Shown here: in pieces, positions 23,964 through 39,100 of the stretch
Layout: every line of letters begins with the position of its first letter
Position numbering within the stretch: the stretch's first letter is position 1
Source: Fulvia fulva
Taxonomy: Eukaryota > Ascomycota > Dothideomycetes > Mycosphaerellales > Mycosphaerellaceae
Assembly: GCF_020509005.1 (NCBI RefSeq)
Contig: NC_063023.1
Location: forward strand, 806,001-870,000
Direction: 5' to 3'
Length of the DNA: 64,000 bases
Made by a program: the position numbers and the translations under genes
The notes under the pieces: model-generated
Told to the model about the DNA's origin: nothing
Databases searched by the model: none
The model's input: only the letters and a program-made list of their open reading frames with translations

Positions 23964-26900
23964 ACTAGCTATATAATCCGCAAGTACCCTCTAAGAGTAC
24001 TAAGCGCAATTACGTTAACCTATTCAAGTCTATTAATAGTATAATCTAATTCCTTATCGATCGGTATAGTAAGAAGGACGTCGTAGGTAAGGCCTTCTAG
24101 AAGCTCTAGGTCTTATAGTAGGGTAAGAACGAGTCATTTTCTATCTTTATTACTAAGTACGACGAATAGCGTAACTTATACGACCTATTAGCTAAGACTA
24201 ATTACCGCCTACTCGAGGGTAAGCTTAACTACAAATATATAGAGGCACTACCTATAGAGACTAAGGACCGCGAAGACTTAGTCGACCTATACTATAAGCT
24301 CGAAGCTAAGTTCGAGCGCCTAAAGTCAAAGACTCTAGCTATACTACGACTACCTCGTAGTACTAGCGGTAGTAACGGTACTATACCTACCGCGCCCGGC
24401 GTAGCCTAAGGTTTAGGCCTTAAGCTTTACGCTTAGATACCGCGCGAATTTAAGGAACTTAAGAAGCTCGAGCCTAAGGAGAAGGCTAGCATTATCGTAG
24501 TAGGCGGTTATATCCGCTACCGCCGTATAGACTATAACTTATACTTGCTAGACTACCCTATTAAGTAGTATAAGCGCCCTCCGCCGCGCGCGAATACTAG
24601 CTCTATAATATAGATACCGGCCAACTCTTAGTAATAGGGAAATAGCTAGACTAACGCTTAAGTACAACAACTATTAGTCCTACTTACGAATATAATACTA
24701 AGAAGGTAATATAGCGAGATACGGTAATATAAGGACTAGAGTACGCTTTACGTATATTAGTAAGCTCTATAATACCGCCTATTATACGAGGGGTACTAAG
24801 GCCGAGAGTGTCCCCTTACCTTATAATATCTAGTAGTATAGATAGTAATTAAGCTCTTGCCTTCCTTAATTATAGTACTACCTCTTAGTATATAAATTCT
24901 ATATACGCTCGTATATATAATCTTCCTCGACTCTAGGAAGAACCTCTTTAATTAGGACTAGCTAATAGCGGCTCCGCTAACGAGCTTATTACCGAGTCTA
25001 CGTACCTTCCTTTTAATATCGGCGGCTACGTCGAAATCCTTAGCTACTATTTAGTAGAATTACTAGAGTATAACATCGTGCTCGGCTCTAGTTAGTTCGT
25101 AGACTACGAACTAGAGATATAATAGGAGAAGGGCATTATAATAATGAATCATTTAAAATGCCGTACCTATAAGGTAAACTAGAGGTCTAATAAGCACCTA
25201 ATAGTATAGTTTATTAACTATCTAGCTATACTAGTACTATTAGGCAATTATCGACCACCGATAGTAGGAGATAACCCCGACGAAGTTACTACTCCTACGC
25301 TATCATTACCTAAGTACATACCCTAACTATAGTTCTATACGACGTTCGAGAACGAAGAGGATAACTTCCGTATATATACTCGATAACCGTTACCGGTAGA
25401 CGGCGTTAAGACATTAAAGCGACCGTACCGATATACAAAACAAAAGTAACGAGTTATTAAACTAGAACTAGAGATCGATATCGTAAAAATCTCCGCGGCC
25501 TACGTAGTAAAACTAGCTCGTAAGAAAGGAGCGGAAGTCTATATAATATAGATTATACTACCTAGTTAGAAGCACTACGCTCACCTATTACGAGCCTACG
25601 TAATAGTAGCGACTAGGCAAGACTTCGATCCTACTAGGCTCTACGCTATAAACCTTTAGAAGGTATAGTTAGTAAACTCCTTAATAGTATATATAATAAT
25701 AGTGAATAGCGACTTCGATAGATTTATAAAAGTTAAAGACAAGGACTAAGATACTAAGGTCTACTTACTCTAGGAACTATACGATTTCGAGGGCTGTTTT
25801 AACCGTTAGGATATATCAAAGATCCTACCTTACCACCCTAGTAAAGACTATAAAATACACCTTAAAGACGAAACTAAGTCACCTCCTTTTAAGCGGCTAA
25901 ACGTAATGTCGTCTCGTAAGAATAAGGTAATTAAGAAGTAGGTCGATAATTAGCTAGAATCTAGAGCAATATAACGAAGTACGAGCCCGGCTTCTATACT
26001 AGTACTAATTATACGCAAACTAGGCGGCGGTCTACGGGTCTATATCGACTATAGAGCTCTTAACGCCCTTACGGTCAAAAGTAGATACCTAATACCGCTA
26101 TTCTAAGAAACGCTAAACCGCCTAAATAGGAAGAAGTACTTTACTAAACTCGATATTATCTCTACCTTTAACCGTATTCGTATTACGGAGGGCTACGAAT
26201 AGAAAACTACGTTTAGTACTCGCTATAGTCAATTCGAGTATATAGTAATGCCTTTTGGCCTATATAATGCTCTAGGAACATTCTAATTATATATTAACGA
26301 TACGCTTAGGGAGTATCTCGATGACTTCTATTTAGTATACCTAGATAATATCCTGATCTTTAGCGACATATTCGAGAAATATATATAATACGTACGTAAA
26401 GTACTATAACGTATACGTAAAGCCGGCCTATAATTAGATATCGACAAATACGAGTTCTACTAAATAGAGACGAAGTACCTTAGTGTTATTATAGGAGTCG
26501 ATAGTATCTATATAGACCTAGAAAAGGTCGACGTAGTTAAGAACTAGCTTACTCTAATATGCCTAAAGGATGTATAAGCATTCCTTAGGTTCAGAAACTT
26601 CTATTAAAGGTTTATATAGAACTTCTCTAAAATCTATATACCCCTTACGAATTTAATAAAGACTAGTAAGAATAGTAAGCTAATACTATTCGTTTAGACA
26701 ATAGAATATAAAGTAGCCTTCTAAGGATTAAAAGATGTATTCTTAACAGACACGATACTCGTATACTTCGTACTAGGGTTAGAAACTATAGTCGAAATAG
26801 ATGCCTTAGATTTCGTTACTACGGTAGTAATTTTATAGGAATACGGAGACGTCTAGAGACCGGTAGTATATATATCTAAGAAGATGTTACTATAGGAGTA

Positions 26901-29900
26901 TAACTATAAGAATATAATTTGCTAATATTGGTAGCTACGCCAAAACACGACATATTCGAAAGCTCTTATCAAGGCCATTCTAACGATATATAAAGCAGGC
27001 CACTGCCCCTAGGACTAAGGGAGTTCTACCTTATTCAATCTAGATAGCTTAAAGCTCTCTTCACCCTGTTTCTTTAGCTCTAAACGCCGCGGAGGTGCCT
27101 AGCTACATTAGGCAACTCCTAGGCAATAGTAGCCTAGGCTACGGTACTAACGGCGCCTACGGCCCTATAGGCGAAGCCCCTCTAAGACAACTAGTAGCAA
27201 CTTATAGAGGACGTAAAAAGTATAGAAACTAACGATTAGCTCCCTTACCGGTCTCTATAGGTAATGATCACTTAGCTACGTACGGCGCTTATACTGTCGT
27301 ATTACCGAGGGTAATAAGAAATAAGGACGACGTCCTAGGCGATTAGTAAGGCCACCCGGAATTAACACCCCTATAGCTAGGTATCGGTCGCGGTATCGAT
27401 ACTAGGCCCCCGCCTAACGTACGATACAGTTACGATCCGCATTATAGTAAAGGAAGACTAGGCCGAAGTTACGAAGCTATCGAATAAGGAGCTCGCCTAA
27501 CGAATTAACTAACTAGGGGTGGTCGTAGTAAACTAACAGTCTAACGGTACTCTATAGATCTATACTAGCTCTACTACTACTAGGAGGCACCTAGAGGTAT
27601 AGCTATAGTAGGTATCTAAGGTTACGGTATTAGCGAAGGTCTTAACGAAACAATTCACGATCCTAGTCTACGACATACCTAAGGAGTTTGACCTAACTAA
27701 CTAGGGTCACCTACGCGCTCTCTAAGAGGACAACCCGGTCACTCTTAACTCTCTAATCTAGAAGGCGACTTAGCTCTATAGGAAATGGCTAGAAGGTAAG
27801 AAGGCCTCGGCGCTAATAGTATAGCTATAAGACGCGAAAGCGGCGGATCTAGCGATAGAACAAGGCCTAGTCTAGCAATATAGCCTTAAGATAGTAGAAA
27901 AGCACTCCTTATCCTTTCGTGTCCTCTAATGCTTCAAATGCTAACAGTATAGACACCAAACCTATACGTATACAAACAAGTAGGCCTACTCGAACTATAT
28001 AGGAGACTATATATCTAGAGACTATATATCGCCTACGAGACGGTACGCGAACTGTCCGGGGTACTACCTATCGTATAGTGCGGAATGCCTATAGCGGAAA
28101 CTAGCGAAAAACAAGGCAATTACAAACAGAACCGTCGCCCTAAGATTCTACGGCGACCGTAAGGCTAGCCTATACCGGAACTAACTAGCGGCGGTCGGGC
28201 ATAAGCGCCCTAGGGCCGAGAACGATATAAAGGATACGTAACCTAGGGCGTACGGGAGGCCACGTGCTCTACTAGCTACGGCGAGGGAATCTAACTAGGC
28301 CCGGCTCCCCTTTAGTATATAGCCGATAGGCGTAGACTAGGACGTATAGGGTAGTAGGACATAGGACGATATAGAGGAAATGATTGTCGATGCCGATAAC
28401 TAGCCTCGACACGCTTAGTATTATCTAGTATAACGTTAACTATAGCAAGGATATAGTCTAGAACTATTTCCTATACGAGGCGGACCCGCGCGTCTACTAC
28501 GTCCTTATAATCTAGGAGCTATAGATTAACCCGTACTATAAGAGACTAACGACCTACAAGTTACTAGGCTATACGACATACCTACGAGGCGACGGTAGAC
28601 CCCGTACGTACTTCTATGTCAGTAAGGACATACTAGAATCCGACTAGGAGGTAGTGTACTACGTAGACGAAGAAGGCGGGGGCGATATTACCTCCCTCTA
28701 CGTAGATAGCACCTAGATATACAACCTATATATATAACCGCTAGCCTCGAGGTCTAGCCGCGACCTAGGGGTCTATAGATACCTAGACAGTGCGCTTAAG
28801 AGACAAGGGTGCCATATCGTAGTAGGAGACTTCAACATATACTACCCTTCCTAGGAAAGCCTTATATAGCCGTACCCTATAGCCGACGAAGTACTCGACT
28901 TAATAGCGAGTAACGTAATTGCCCTTAATACCCCGAAGGACCTAGGTACCTAGAAGAGAGGGGGACTCTAAGGTACGATCGACCTCTCCTAGATCTTAGA
29001 TAGCTACTACTATATAGTAACCTACTATAGGATCGAATATAAACTCGAGGCGTCGTTAGACTATATACTAGTTGGGACCTCTATTACGATATAGATATAA
29101 CGTATACTAACGAGAGCCCCTAAGCTAAACTAGGAAAAGGCCTACTAGACTAATATCTAGGCGTACCTTAATAACTCCGAGAGGCTAGTCTAGATCGCGT
29201 AGTAGTAATATAATAGTAAAGACGAGATAGACAAGGTAGTCTAAGGGTTAATAGACGAAATAAGAAAAGCGACCTTACTTTACGTTCCGCTTACCTAACT
29301 AACGATATAGTCTAAACTATACTAGACGCCGAAGTCTACTACGGTAGTAAGAGAAGTAAGGAGAGCCCGCCGGGTATAGACGAGCAGCTATAGCGAGGAG
29401 GCCTAGAACGTATATAGGGAGGTATACTAATAGAAGAAAGCTATAATACGGAGGGAGAAAGTAGTTAGCTAGAGGGCTATAGTAGAAGAAATCGCCGGCA
29501 AGCTAGCGAGGATGTAGAAGCTAGTAAAAAAGGCCTAATAGGACCCTATATATAGCCCCTCCTTCTCTATCCTAGCGCTATAATCGCCTAGTAGCCCGGT
29601 TAGCGACCCCGAGGCTAAGGCGCGTCTAGTAGCTAGCAAGTTCTTCCCGCCCCTAGTCGAGGCTAATCTAAGTAATATAAACAGCTCTACTCCCCTAGCC
29701 CCTAGTATCGCGGTCTAATAGGAGGTGTCCGAGGGAGAAGTTACCGCTATACTTAGGAAGTTACTAGCGAAGAAAGCCCCGGGGCCGGATAGGATTCCAA
29801 ACGAGCTACTAAAGAAGTGTAGAGATTAACTAGCCCTACTAGTCGTAGCGATCTTTAACGCCTAACTATAGACCGGATACTACCTAATAGTATTTAAACA

Positions 29901-32755
29901 ATCGACGATAGTAGTCCTACGTAAGCCGTAAAAGGAAGACTATACGTAGGTAAAGTCGTACCGCCTAATTGCGCTCCTTAACACTCTTAGGAAGGCGCTT
30001 AAGAAGCTAGTTATAACGAGACTCTCCGAGGCGGTAGAGGAACACTCCCTACTCCCGGACACCTAGATAGGTACGCGCCTATAGCGATCGACGCTATCCG
30101 CGATAGAACTTATCACCTCTTAGGTAAAGGCTATCTAGTATAAGAATAGGGACAAGGTGGCTTCCTTACTTAGCCTAGATATCTCGGGAGCCTTCGACTA
30201 CGTGTTATACCCGCGGCTACTCTATATCCTAAGGTCGAAAGGACTCCCTAAGTAGCTTGTCAACTTCGTACGGTCCTACCTCTAAAACCGTAATACGTCG
30301 ATCCTAGTCGGCTAGTATAAAAGCCTATTTCAAGTAGTCTATACTAGAATCCTATAAGGCTTAACGCTAGTACCTATTCTATTCCTCTTCTTTATAGCGA
30401 CGCTACTCCTAGCCCTAGAATCCTAGAACACCGCTACGAGCGGCTTCGTAGACGATATAAACATCCTAGCGTAGTCTTCCTCGACTAAGGAGAACTATAG
30501 GCTACTAGAAGAGAAGTATAAGATCTACGAGGACTAGGCTAGGAGGTACGGGGCTCGGTTTACCCTAGAAAAGTACAATCTAATATACTTTACGCGCCGG
30601 CTACGGTTCTATAATATATAAGCTTCTATCTAGATATAGGGGTATACGACTAACCCGGCAAATTAGCTTAGGATCCTCGGACTATAGGTAGACCCGGCGC
30701 TACGGTAGAGGAAGTACGTATAGGCAATATTACGGAAAGCTAAACAGAATATAGCATTATACTAGAGGCTTACTACGTCTATATAGGGGGCGGACTTTTG
30801 GTAGTTACGACTTCTATATACGGCTATTATACGGCTAGTCCTTACCTATAGTAGCTAAGTATAGTCCTTAGGCGAGAGGGCCTACCTATTAAAGGGACTC
30901 GTCGCGCCGTTAGCGAAGATCTAAAACTAATGCCTAAGGAAGGTCACCGGGGCATATAAGTCGACACTAATAAGAATACTTAAGTACGAGACCGCTATAC
31001 CGCCGATCGACCTATATATCTAGGGACTACGGACCTCCTACTTAGGCAAGTCGGTACAGTACCTAGTATAGAAGGTTATCGCTAGTATAGTCGTAAGGGC
31101 CCGCGAATTAGTACTAGCGTATAAGGGCATTCGACCCGGAAACGAGCCGAACTACCGGGCAAGGGACGAACAGCTAGTAATATAATAGGAAGGTAAGAAA
31201 TCGTTTATAGAGCAACTATAGAAAGAGAGGTAGAACAACTAGGTTATAGGGTATAGTAGACGCCCTTAGCTAGCGGGACAACCTAAGGAATAGTTAGCTA
31301 CAAAATCCGCGGTCAAGTACCCCCCGAAGCTTATCTACTACCGCCTTATAAGGGTATAGAGTAGTATAGTAACCTAACTACGAAGCGAACATATCGGCCT
31401 CTAGGTGTACCTATTATAGAGGAAGGTTCTAGGATACACGAATACTAGCTACCCCTACGGCTATCGCTCCTAGAACGTACGGCACGTACTCCTCGTCTAT
31501 CCGAGGTGGTCGCTAGGAAGGGGGGAGTAGATAGTAAAGGCGAGGAACCGGACGATTAGGGCACTTCTTAACAACGCTAAGGACCTACGGCGCATTACGA
31601 ACTAGATACTAGAGAAGGGCTAGCTAGAACAGTACCGCCTAGTAGGAGTAGTATAGGAAGAGAGGACACGACGTAGCGCGACGAGACCGGCTAGGAGCGG
31701 GGGCTAACGGGGTAGTAACATAGACTACGTACGTTCAGAGGGAAAGCTAAACTAGATAAGGAGTAGTCGGGAGTAGGAAGGGTTTTCACCTATTCGGGTT
31801 TCCCTTTATATATAACAATAGATATATACCTATATAGGCCGGATAGGGTCCTAGAATAGGGGAATGACAAATCTATCTATAACTATAAGATTTATAATAA
31901 GGAACTATTAGCTATCGTCCTTACCTTCGAAGAATAGAGACCTAAGCTTACCGTCAACTTAGACGATAATATAGATACCGATTTCGAGAATACGAAGGAT
32001 ATAGACAATAATCCCGTTATTATCTACTCCGATTATAAGAACCTAGAATACTTTATAAGCACGAAATAACTTAATAGACGGTAGGTACGCTAGGTACAGT
32101 TCCTAGTACAGTTCGTATTCAAAATCACCTATTATCTAGGTATATAGGGTATAAAGCCTAATAGTCTTACTAGACGATCGTAAGATCTACCGTCGGATCT
32201 AAGCGATCTACGTCTATAGTATTAGAGCTAGGTCATCCTACCGCCCGCTCGCCTCGATATTAAGCTTAATTTAAGCGAGCTACGGGAGGGGGAGGTAGCG
32301 TAGTAGGTAGTATAGTAGGAATTACTTATATAAGTTAAGGCTCTATATAACGAAGAGACCGTTTAGGCTACTATATAATAGCTATCCTAGAACTAGTAAG
32401 TACCCCTATTACGTAAATATAAGATCAACGATCGTACGTCTAAAGTAGAAGATAGTATAATCTATATAAAGAACGCCTACGGAGGATATAGCTTATTTGT
32501 TCTAGAAGTTACTAGCGTAGTAGAACTTCGTACTTTAATTACGAAACGTTTCTACGATATACCCGCGGCTAGGCATTCCGGCCGTAAAAAGACATTCGAG
32601 TTAATTAGTAGATACTACCGCTAGCTACGTATAGTACAAACGATTAAGAGATTCGTCCGTAATTATATTATATATAGAACAACGGTTCCGTCAAATTAGT
32701 AGTATTAGGGCCTCCTTATACTATTACCGGTACCCTTCGGAGTATAGGAGGATAT
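23964..32755 (+). mobile_element. Gypsy-C, Ty3/Gypsy element split by LINE-1 copy A
   Basis: Gag starts before the Gypsy-B1 insertion and continues here (about 23964-24450). A damaged CCHC knuckle lies near 24500-24560 and a protease region near 24900-25100. The RT is at about 25870-26640 ([22 protein letters not shown], with catalytic DD changed to DN). RNase H is cut at 26898 and resumes at 31878 (IYNKELLAIVLTFEE). The integrase zinc-binding part is at about 32570-32690. It ends where the Copia-2 LTR begins. RIP is severe. No LTR of its own is visible. Confidence 0.82.
26912..31877 (+). mobile_element. LINE-1 copy A, full-length Tad-like non-LTR element
   Basis: This is a 4966 bp element with a 13 bp target duplication TATAACTATAAGA at 26899-26911 and 31878-31890. 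It is inserted in Gypsy-C RNase H. ORF1 has CCHC knuckles at about 27930-28090 (CFKC motif still readable). An AP-like endonuclease follows at about 28400-29050 (VVGDFNI). The RT runs about 29730-30700, with FVDD at 30445-30456. A C-terminal CCHC-like zinc finger lies near 31400-31490. It ends in an ATCT-type tail. It is heavily RIP-mutated and no open frame survives. Confidence 0.92.
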
Positions 32756-33163
32756 TATTACAAATATAGGTTAGTAGGTATATCGTACGGTACTAAGACT
32801 AACTTAGTATATACTAAGCTAGTCGAGATAGTAGTACGGCAATACTACCGAGATACCGTACGAATAGTAGGAGCGACTTAGAGGACCTAAAGTCGCTTAG
32901 CTAGTTAGTACGAGACTATCGGGAGAACTACCGTCGTAGGATAAGATATAGGTAAAACCGATAAGGCGAAGTAAAACAGAACTAGGACTAGAGCAATATC
33001 CCTCTATATAGATATAAGAGACGTAGTCTCTATACCGATAGTAGAGATACCTTTAGTACTAAACACCTTTCTACTATATACCTTCGTATACTATATTAGT
33101 CCTTCCTCCTTCCCTATTACGTATCCTAACTTCCGTATATATATACATTATACCTATTTAATA
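32756..33163 (+). repeat. 5' LTR of Copia-2
   Basis: It starts TATTACAAA, where Gypsy-C integrase homology ends, and ends TTTAATA next to the primer site. The length is about 408 bp. The partner LTR is absent, so the left edge is an inference. Confidence 0.6.
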
Positions 33164-33175
33164 GGTTATAAGCCC
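33164..33175 (+). other. Primer-binding site of Copia-2
   Basis: GGTTATAAGCCC immediately follows the LTR and is identical to the Copia-1 site, with the same relation to the initiator tRNA-Met anticodon arm. Confidence 0.65.
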
Positions 33176-36100
33176 GGGTTTACTTAATAGGACATCGATA
33201 TACTAAGGAAGTACGACGTAGGGTATTATACCCTATACCTAGTATCTATACGGTTACGTACTAATAGACTCGGGGAGTCTACTATACGGAACGCTACTAA
33301 TAGACTCGGGGAGTCTAAGCTTATTCTAACTACCGTAGTCAAGTAGAGCATACTATATATCTAAGGCTACCTTCGCTATAGAAAACTTAACGAGTTACGA
33401 GGGCCCCCGGAAGGTCGGCCCTACTCTTAATCGTAAGAACTAGAAGCGCTAGTTCGTTATACTACGAGACTATCTCGAAAGCCGGGAGGTATTCTAGGTT
33501 ATCGACGACTCGTCGGCTGATCTCCTAGAATCCGTTACGCCTAAGATTACTTCGAAGGCGAAAGTTATAGCGAGATATACTATCTTAGTATATTTGTCCG
33601 AGGAGGATAACTAAGAAATCTTAGATATACGAGATACGAAAGAGATCTAGAAACTTCTATAGAAGAAGTATAGTAAGATCTATAAGGCATACGTAGTAGC
33701 GCTTATAAAACAGCTAGTATCGTTTAAGCTACCGGACGATTAGACAATTAGATAAGGGTAGACATATCTAGGTAACCTATCTATATAGATTACCGAAATA
33801 GATAGTAAAGAGACCTACTATAAGGACCCTATCCGGAGGTTCAAGTACCTACTAAGTAGCCTCCCGGACGTCTACGCTAGTACTAGGGACACTATCCTAG
33901 CCTAGCTAAACCTAGGCTAGGAATCCGCTATAACCTTGCTTAAATTATACGAATTACGGATCTAAGAGAGTAAGGGCGAGACCGCTCTATACTCCTAGAG
34001 GTAAGGGGGTAAGAGCGGCTACTTTATCTACGATAGTAACTACCTAGTTATATCGTACCCGGAACTAGATTCCGTAAAGGAGTCTATTAAAAAGAAGAAT
34101 ACCTAGAAGTAACCGGAGAAGAAGTCCTATAAAGAGCTAGTCCGAGATCTAGAGAAGGCCTAAAATACCCTTAAGAAGTCTAGGAAATAGTAGAAGGACA
34201 GGAGAAGCCAATCTAACAACAAGATAAAGGTAAAGGCGATACGAGCCTATACCTTACGAGAAAGCGATACCGAGGAAATATACGACGACGAAGTCGCCTA
34301 TTCTACTACTAAAGTAAAAGGCAAGTTTCCCGCCTCCGAATAGTTACTAGACTCCTATACCTCCTTATATATAACTGATAATAAGTCTCTATTTAGATCG
34401 CTTAGGAAATTAGCGAGAAGGAAAGTAATTAAAGTCGGTAGGGGGTACCTAGATACATTCTTTAAAGGAATAGTAACTATAGGAGGCCTAATAGGGAAAT
34501 GAATTACGCTAGAGAAAGTCTTGTTTTTTCCTAATCTCGGAGTTAATCTAGTTTTATAGAGGCAGTTTAGTAAGTAATTCGATATCGAACCTCTAAACTT
34601 TATACTTAAGTATAAGAGCGGAAAGCCTATCGTACGAACAGTACTACGAGAGGGGGTACCGGTAGTATCTTCGATATCCGACTCCCTAAACTAGGTAGAT
34701 AATAGACCCCCGGAGATACTATACGAGGAAGCTCTAGCCACGGTAACTACCGAGGATTAGTAGGAGCTTTAGTATAGAAGATTCGTATACCTAGGTAAAG
34801 GATTGCTCCGGAACGTCTATAGGGTAAGTAATAAAAAGGACCCGATTCCTATCCCGGACGAGTATAACTATAAGGTATAATCTATTACGAATATACGGAA
34901 GTTTAAAGGCGCTATCGTAGAACGAAAGAACGAAAGACTTACGCTTATATCTATCGACATCTACGGACCCTTCAAAAATACGACATCTAGGCTAGGTTTT
35001 AAATACTAGCTAGAGATCGTAAATAACTTCTTAAGAAAGAAGTAGGTAATCCCGCTTAAGAACAAATCCGACGCACTGTAAGCACTACGATAATAGCGGC
35101 TAACTATAGAGAAAGCATCGAAATGCTACGTAAGAGTAGTACGGAGTAAAAATATACCTAAGCTACTAATAGTTCTAAAAGAATAGGAGAAAGAATCGGG
35201 GGTTTAATACGATACGACGGATACTTATAACTCTATATAAAACGGAGTAGTAGAAAGGTTAATCTAGGCATCGGAGAACGCGATCCGCGTAATACTCGAG
35301 GAATCGGGGATGCCGGTAGAATTCTAGCCTAAAGCGCTAGAGGTATAGGCGGTTATACGTAACCTACTACCGAACGGACCGTTACTTAACGGTATCTAAC
35401 TTTCGCCGGAAGAAGCATTTACTAGCAAAGTACCGACGGTAGATCACCTAAGAGTATAGGGTTATAGGGTAGTAGTTTACGTAGAACCGAAATTATATCT
35501 AAAAGGGCTATAATAGAGTAAGTTAATAAACCGGGGTAAGGAAGCTATTTTTGTTAGATACGGTCAATCGACTAAGTAATAGTTGTTCTAGGAGCTAGAT
35601 ATACGAGCTATTAGGTAGTATAGCTAAGTAGATTAGTTCGAAAACGAGAAGGGGGGAGATCTAGACTTAGGTATCTCCTTTATAAACTAACCTAGTAGGG
35701 TACCCGAACGAAGGCTAGTTAGTCGAATACCGGCGGTCTCGCGACTACTACTAGTTTAGCGACTAGCGGATACCCCGATAGTAATCTTACGATCCTCGGG
35801 TAGTATAATACCCTAACTTTCTACTACTAAAGTAGGCGAGTCCTCTATAGAAGAACCGACCTAGCTAATCCCCGCTCCCTATATAGAGACCGAACCCGCT
35901 ACGGCTAAGGACAAAGGACTAACTGTCTTAAGACCGCTCTATATCTAACTTCCCGGTAGACTAGATAATATCGCGGACTATAAGAAGATCGAGGAAACCC
36001 CGGAGCTACCGGAACTAATCGTTCGGAGGAAAAGGACTAGAGATCCTAACGACAACTACGGCTAGGACTAGGACTATAAGGCTAAGTACTATAAAGCTAT

Positions 36101-39100
36101 AATAGCTTTGTTCTACTAACTACTATAGGTGAATAATAGACTTACTAATACCGACGAACGTATATTTATAGCTAGGTACTATTAATCGACGGGATCAAAA
36201 AACGCTTATCGATCTCTACGCTAAAACAAGACACATTCGAAAGCTCTTATTAAGGCCATTCTAACGATATATAAAGTAGGCCACTGCCCCTAGGACTAAG
36301 GGAGTTCTACCTTATTTAATCTAGATAGCTTAAAGCTCTTATCACCCTGTTTCTTTAGCTCTAAACGCCGCGGAGGTGCCTAGCTACATTAGGCAACTCC
36401 TAGGCAATAGTAGCCTAGGCTACGGTACTAACGGCGCCTACGGCCCTATAGGCGAAGCCCCCTAAGACAACTAGTAGCAACTTATAGAGGACGTAAAAAG
36501 TATAGAAACTAACGATCAGCTCCCTTACCGGTCTCTATAGGTAATGATCACTTAGCTACGTACGGCGCTTATACTGTCGTATTACCGAGGGTAATAAGAA
36601 ATAAGGACGACGTCCTAGGCGATTAGTAAGGCCACCCGGAATTAACACCCCTATAGCTAGGTATCGGTCGCGGTATCGATACTAGGCCCCCGCCTAACGT
36701 ACGATATAGTTACGATCCGTATTATAGTAAAGGAAGACTAGGCCGAAGTTACGAAGCTATCGAACAAGGAGCTCGCCTAACGAATTAACTAACTAGGGGT
36801 GGTCGTAGTGAACTAATAGTCTAACGGTACTCTATAGATCTATACTAGCTCTACTACTACTAGGAGGCACCTAGAGGTATAGCTATAGTAGGTATCTAAG
36901 GTTACGGTATTAGCGAAGGTCTTAACGAAGCAATTTCCGATCCTAGTCTACGATATGCCTAAGGAGTTCGACCTAACTAACTAAGGTCACCTACGTACTC
37001 TCTAAGAGGACAACCCGGTCACTCTTAAATCTCTAATCTAGAAGGCGACTTGGTTCTATAGGAAATAGCTAGAAGGTAAGAAGGCCTCGGCGCTAATCGT
37101 ATAGCTATAAGACGCGAAAGCGGCGGATCTAGTAATAGAACAAGGCCTAATCTAGTAATATAGCCTTAAGATAGTAGAAAAGCACTCCTTATCCTTCCGT
37201 ATCCTCTAATGCTTCAAATACTAATAGTATAGACACCAAACCTATACGTGTACAAACAAGTAGGCCTACTCGAACTATATAGGAGACTATATATCTAGGG
37301 ACTATATATCGGCTACGAGAAGGTACGCGAACTATCCGGGGTACTACCTATCGTATAGCGCGGAATACCTATAGCGGAAACTAGCGAAAAACAAGGCAAT
37401 TACAAACAGAACCGTCGCCCTAAGATTCTACGGCGACCGTAAGGCTAGTCTATACCGGAACTAGCTAGCGGCGGTCGGGTATAAGCGCCCTAGGGCCGAG
37501 AATAATATAAAGGATATATAATCTAGGGCGTACGGGAGGCTACGTACTCTACTAGTTACGGCGAGGGAATCTAACTAGGCCCGGCTCCCCTTTAGTATAT
37601 AACCGATACGCGTAGACTAGGACGCGCTAGGCTATAGGACATAGGACATTATAGAGGAAATGATTGTCGATAACGATAACTAGCCTCGATACGCTTAGTA
37701 TTATCTAGTATAACGTTAACTATAGCAAGGATATAGTCTAGAACTATTTCCTATACGAGGCGGACCCGTACGTCTACTACGTCCTAGTAATCTAGGAGCT
37801 ATAGATTAACCCGTACTATAAGAGACTAACGACCTATAAGTTACTAGGCTATATAATATACCTACGAGGCGACGGTAGACCCCGTACGTACTTCTATATT
37901 ACTAAGGATATACTAGAATCCGACTAGGAGGTAGTGTACTACGTAGACGAAGAAGGCGGGAGCGATATTACCTCCCTCTACGTAGGTAGTACCTAGATAT
38001 ATAACCTATATATATAACCGCTAGCCTCGAGGTCTAGCCGCGACCTTAGGGTCTATAGACACCTAGATAGTACGCTTAAGAGACAAGGGTGCCACATCGT
38101 AGTAGGAGACTTCAATATATACTACTCTTCCTAGAAAAGCCTTATATAGCCGTACCCTATAGCCGACGAAGTACTCGACTTAATAGCGAGCAAATCGAAT
38201 ATAAACTCGAGGCGTCGTTAGACTATATACTAGTCAGGACCTCTATTACGATATAGATATAACGTATACTAGCGAAAACCTCTAAGCTAAACTAGGAAAA
38301 GGCCTACTAGGCTAATATCTAGGCGTACCTTAATAACTCCGAGAGGCTAGTCTAGATCGCGTAGTAGTAATATACTAGTAAAGACGAGATAGACGAGGTA
38401 GTCTAAGGGTTAATAGACGAAATAAGAAAAGCGACCTTACTTTACGTTCCGCTTACCTAACTAACGATATAGTCTAAACTATACTAGACGCCGAAGTCTA
38501 CTACGGTAGTAAGAGAAGTAAGGAGAGCCCGCCGGGTATAGACGAGTAGCTATAGCGAGGAGGCCTAGAACGTATATAGGGAGGTATACTAATAGAAGAA
38601 AGCTATAATACGGAGGGAGAAAGCAGTCGGCTAGAGGGCTATAGTAGAAGAAATCGCCGGTAAGCTAGCAAGGATATAGAAGCTAGCAAAATAGGCCCGA
38701 TAGGACCCTATATAGGGCCCCTCCTTCTCTATCCTAGCGCTATAATCGCCTAGTGGCCCGGTTAGCGACCCCGAGGCCAAGGCGCGTCTACTAGCTAGCA
38801 AGTTCTTCCCGCCCCTAGTCGAGGCTGATCTAAGCGACATAAATAGCTCTACTCCCCTAGCTCCTAGTATTACGGTCTAATAGGAGGTGTCCGAGGGAGA
38901 AGTTACCGCTATACTTAGGAAGTTACCGGCGAAAATAGCCCCGGGGCCGGATAGGATCCTAAACGAGCTACTAAAGAAGTATAGAGATCAACTAGCCCTA
39001 GTAGTTATAGCGATCTTTAACGCCTGCCTACAGACCGGGTACTACCCGATAGCTTTTAAACAATCGACGATAGTAGTCCTACGTAAGCCGTAGAAGGAAG

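Larger units (their letters stand above)
32756..36195 (+). mobile_element. Copia-2, 5' part of a Ty1/Copia element
   Basis: It has a 5' LTR and half-tRNA primer site, then gag (about 33190-34150), a knuckle-like region near 34000-34060, and a protease region near 34350-34650. The integrase is at about 34760-35640: ERLTLISIDIYGPF-like, then the QNGVVERLIQ motif where Gln/His codons are altered. The frame stops at the LINE-1 B junction, so RT, RNase H and the 3' LTR are missing. Domain content is like Copia-1 but the sequence is only distantly related. Confidence 0.82.
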
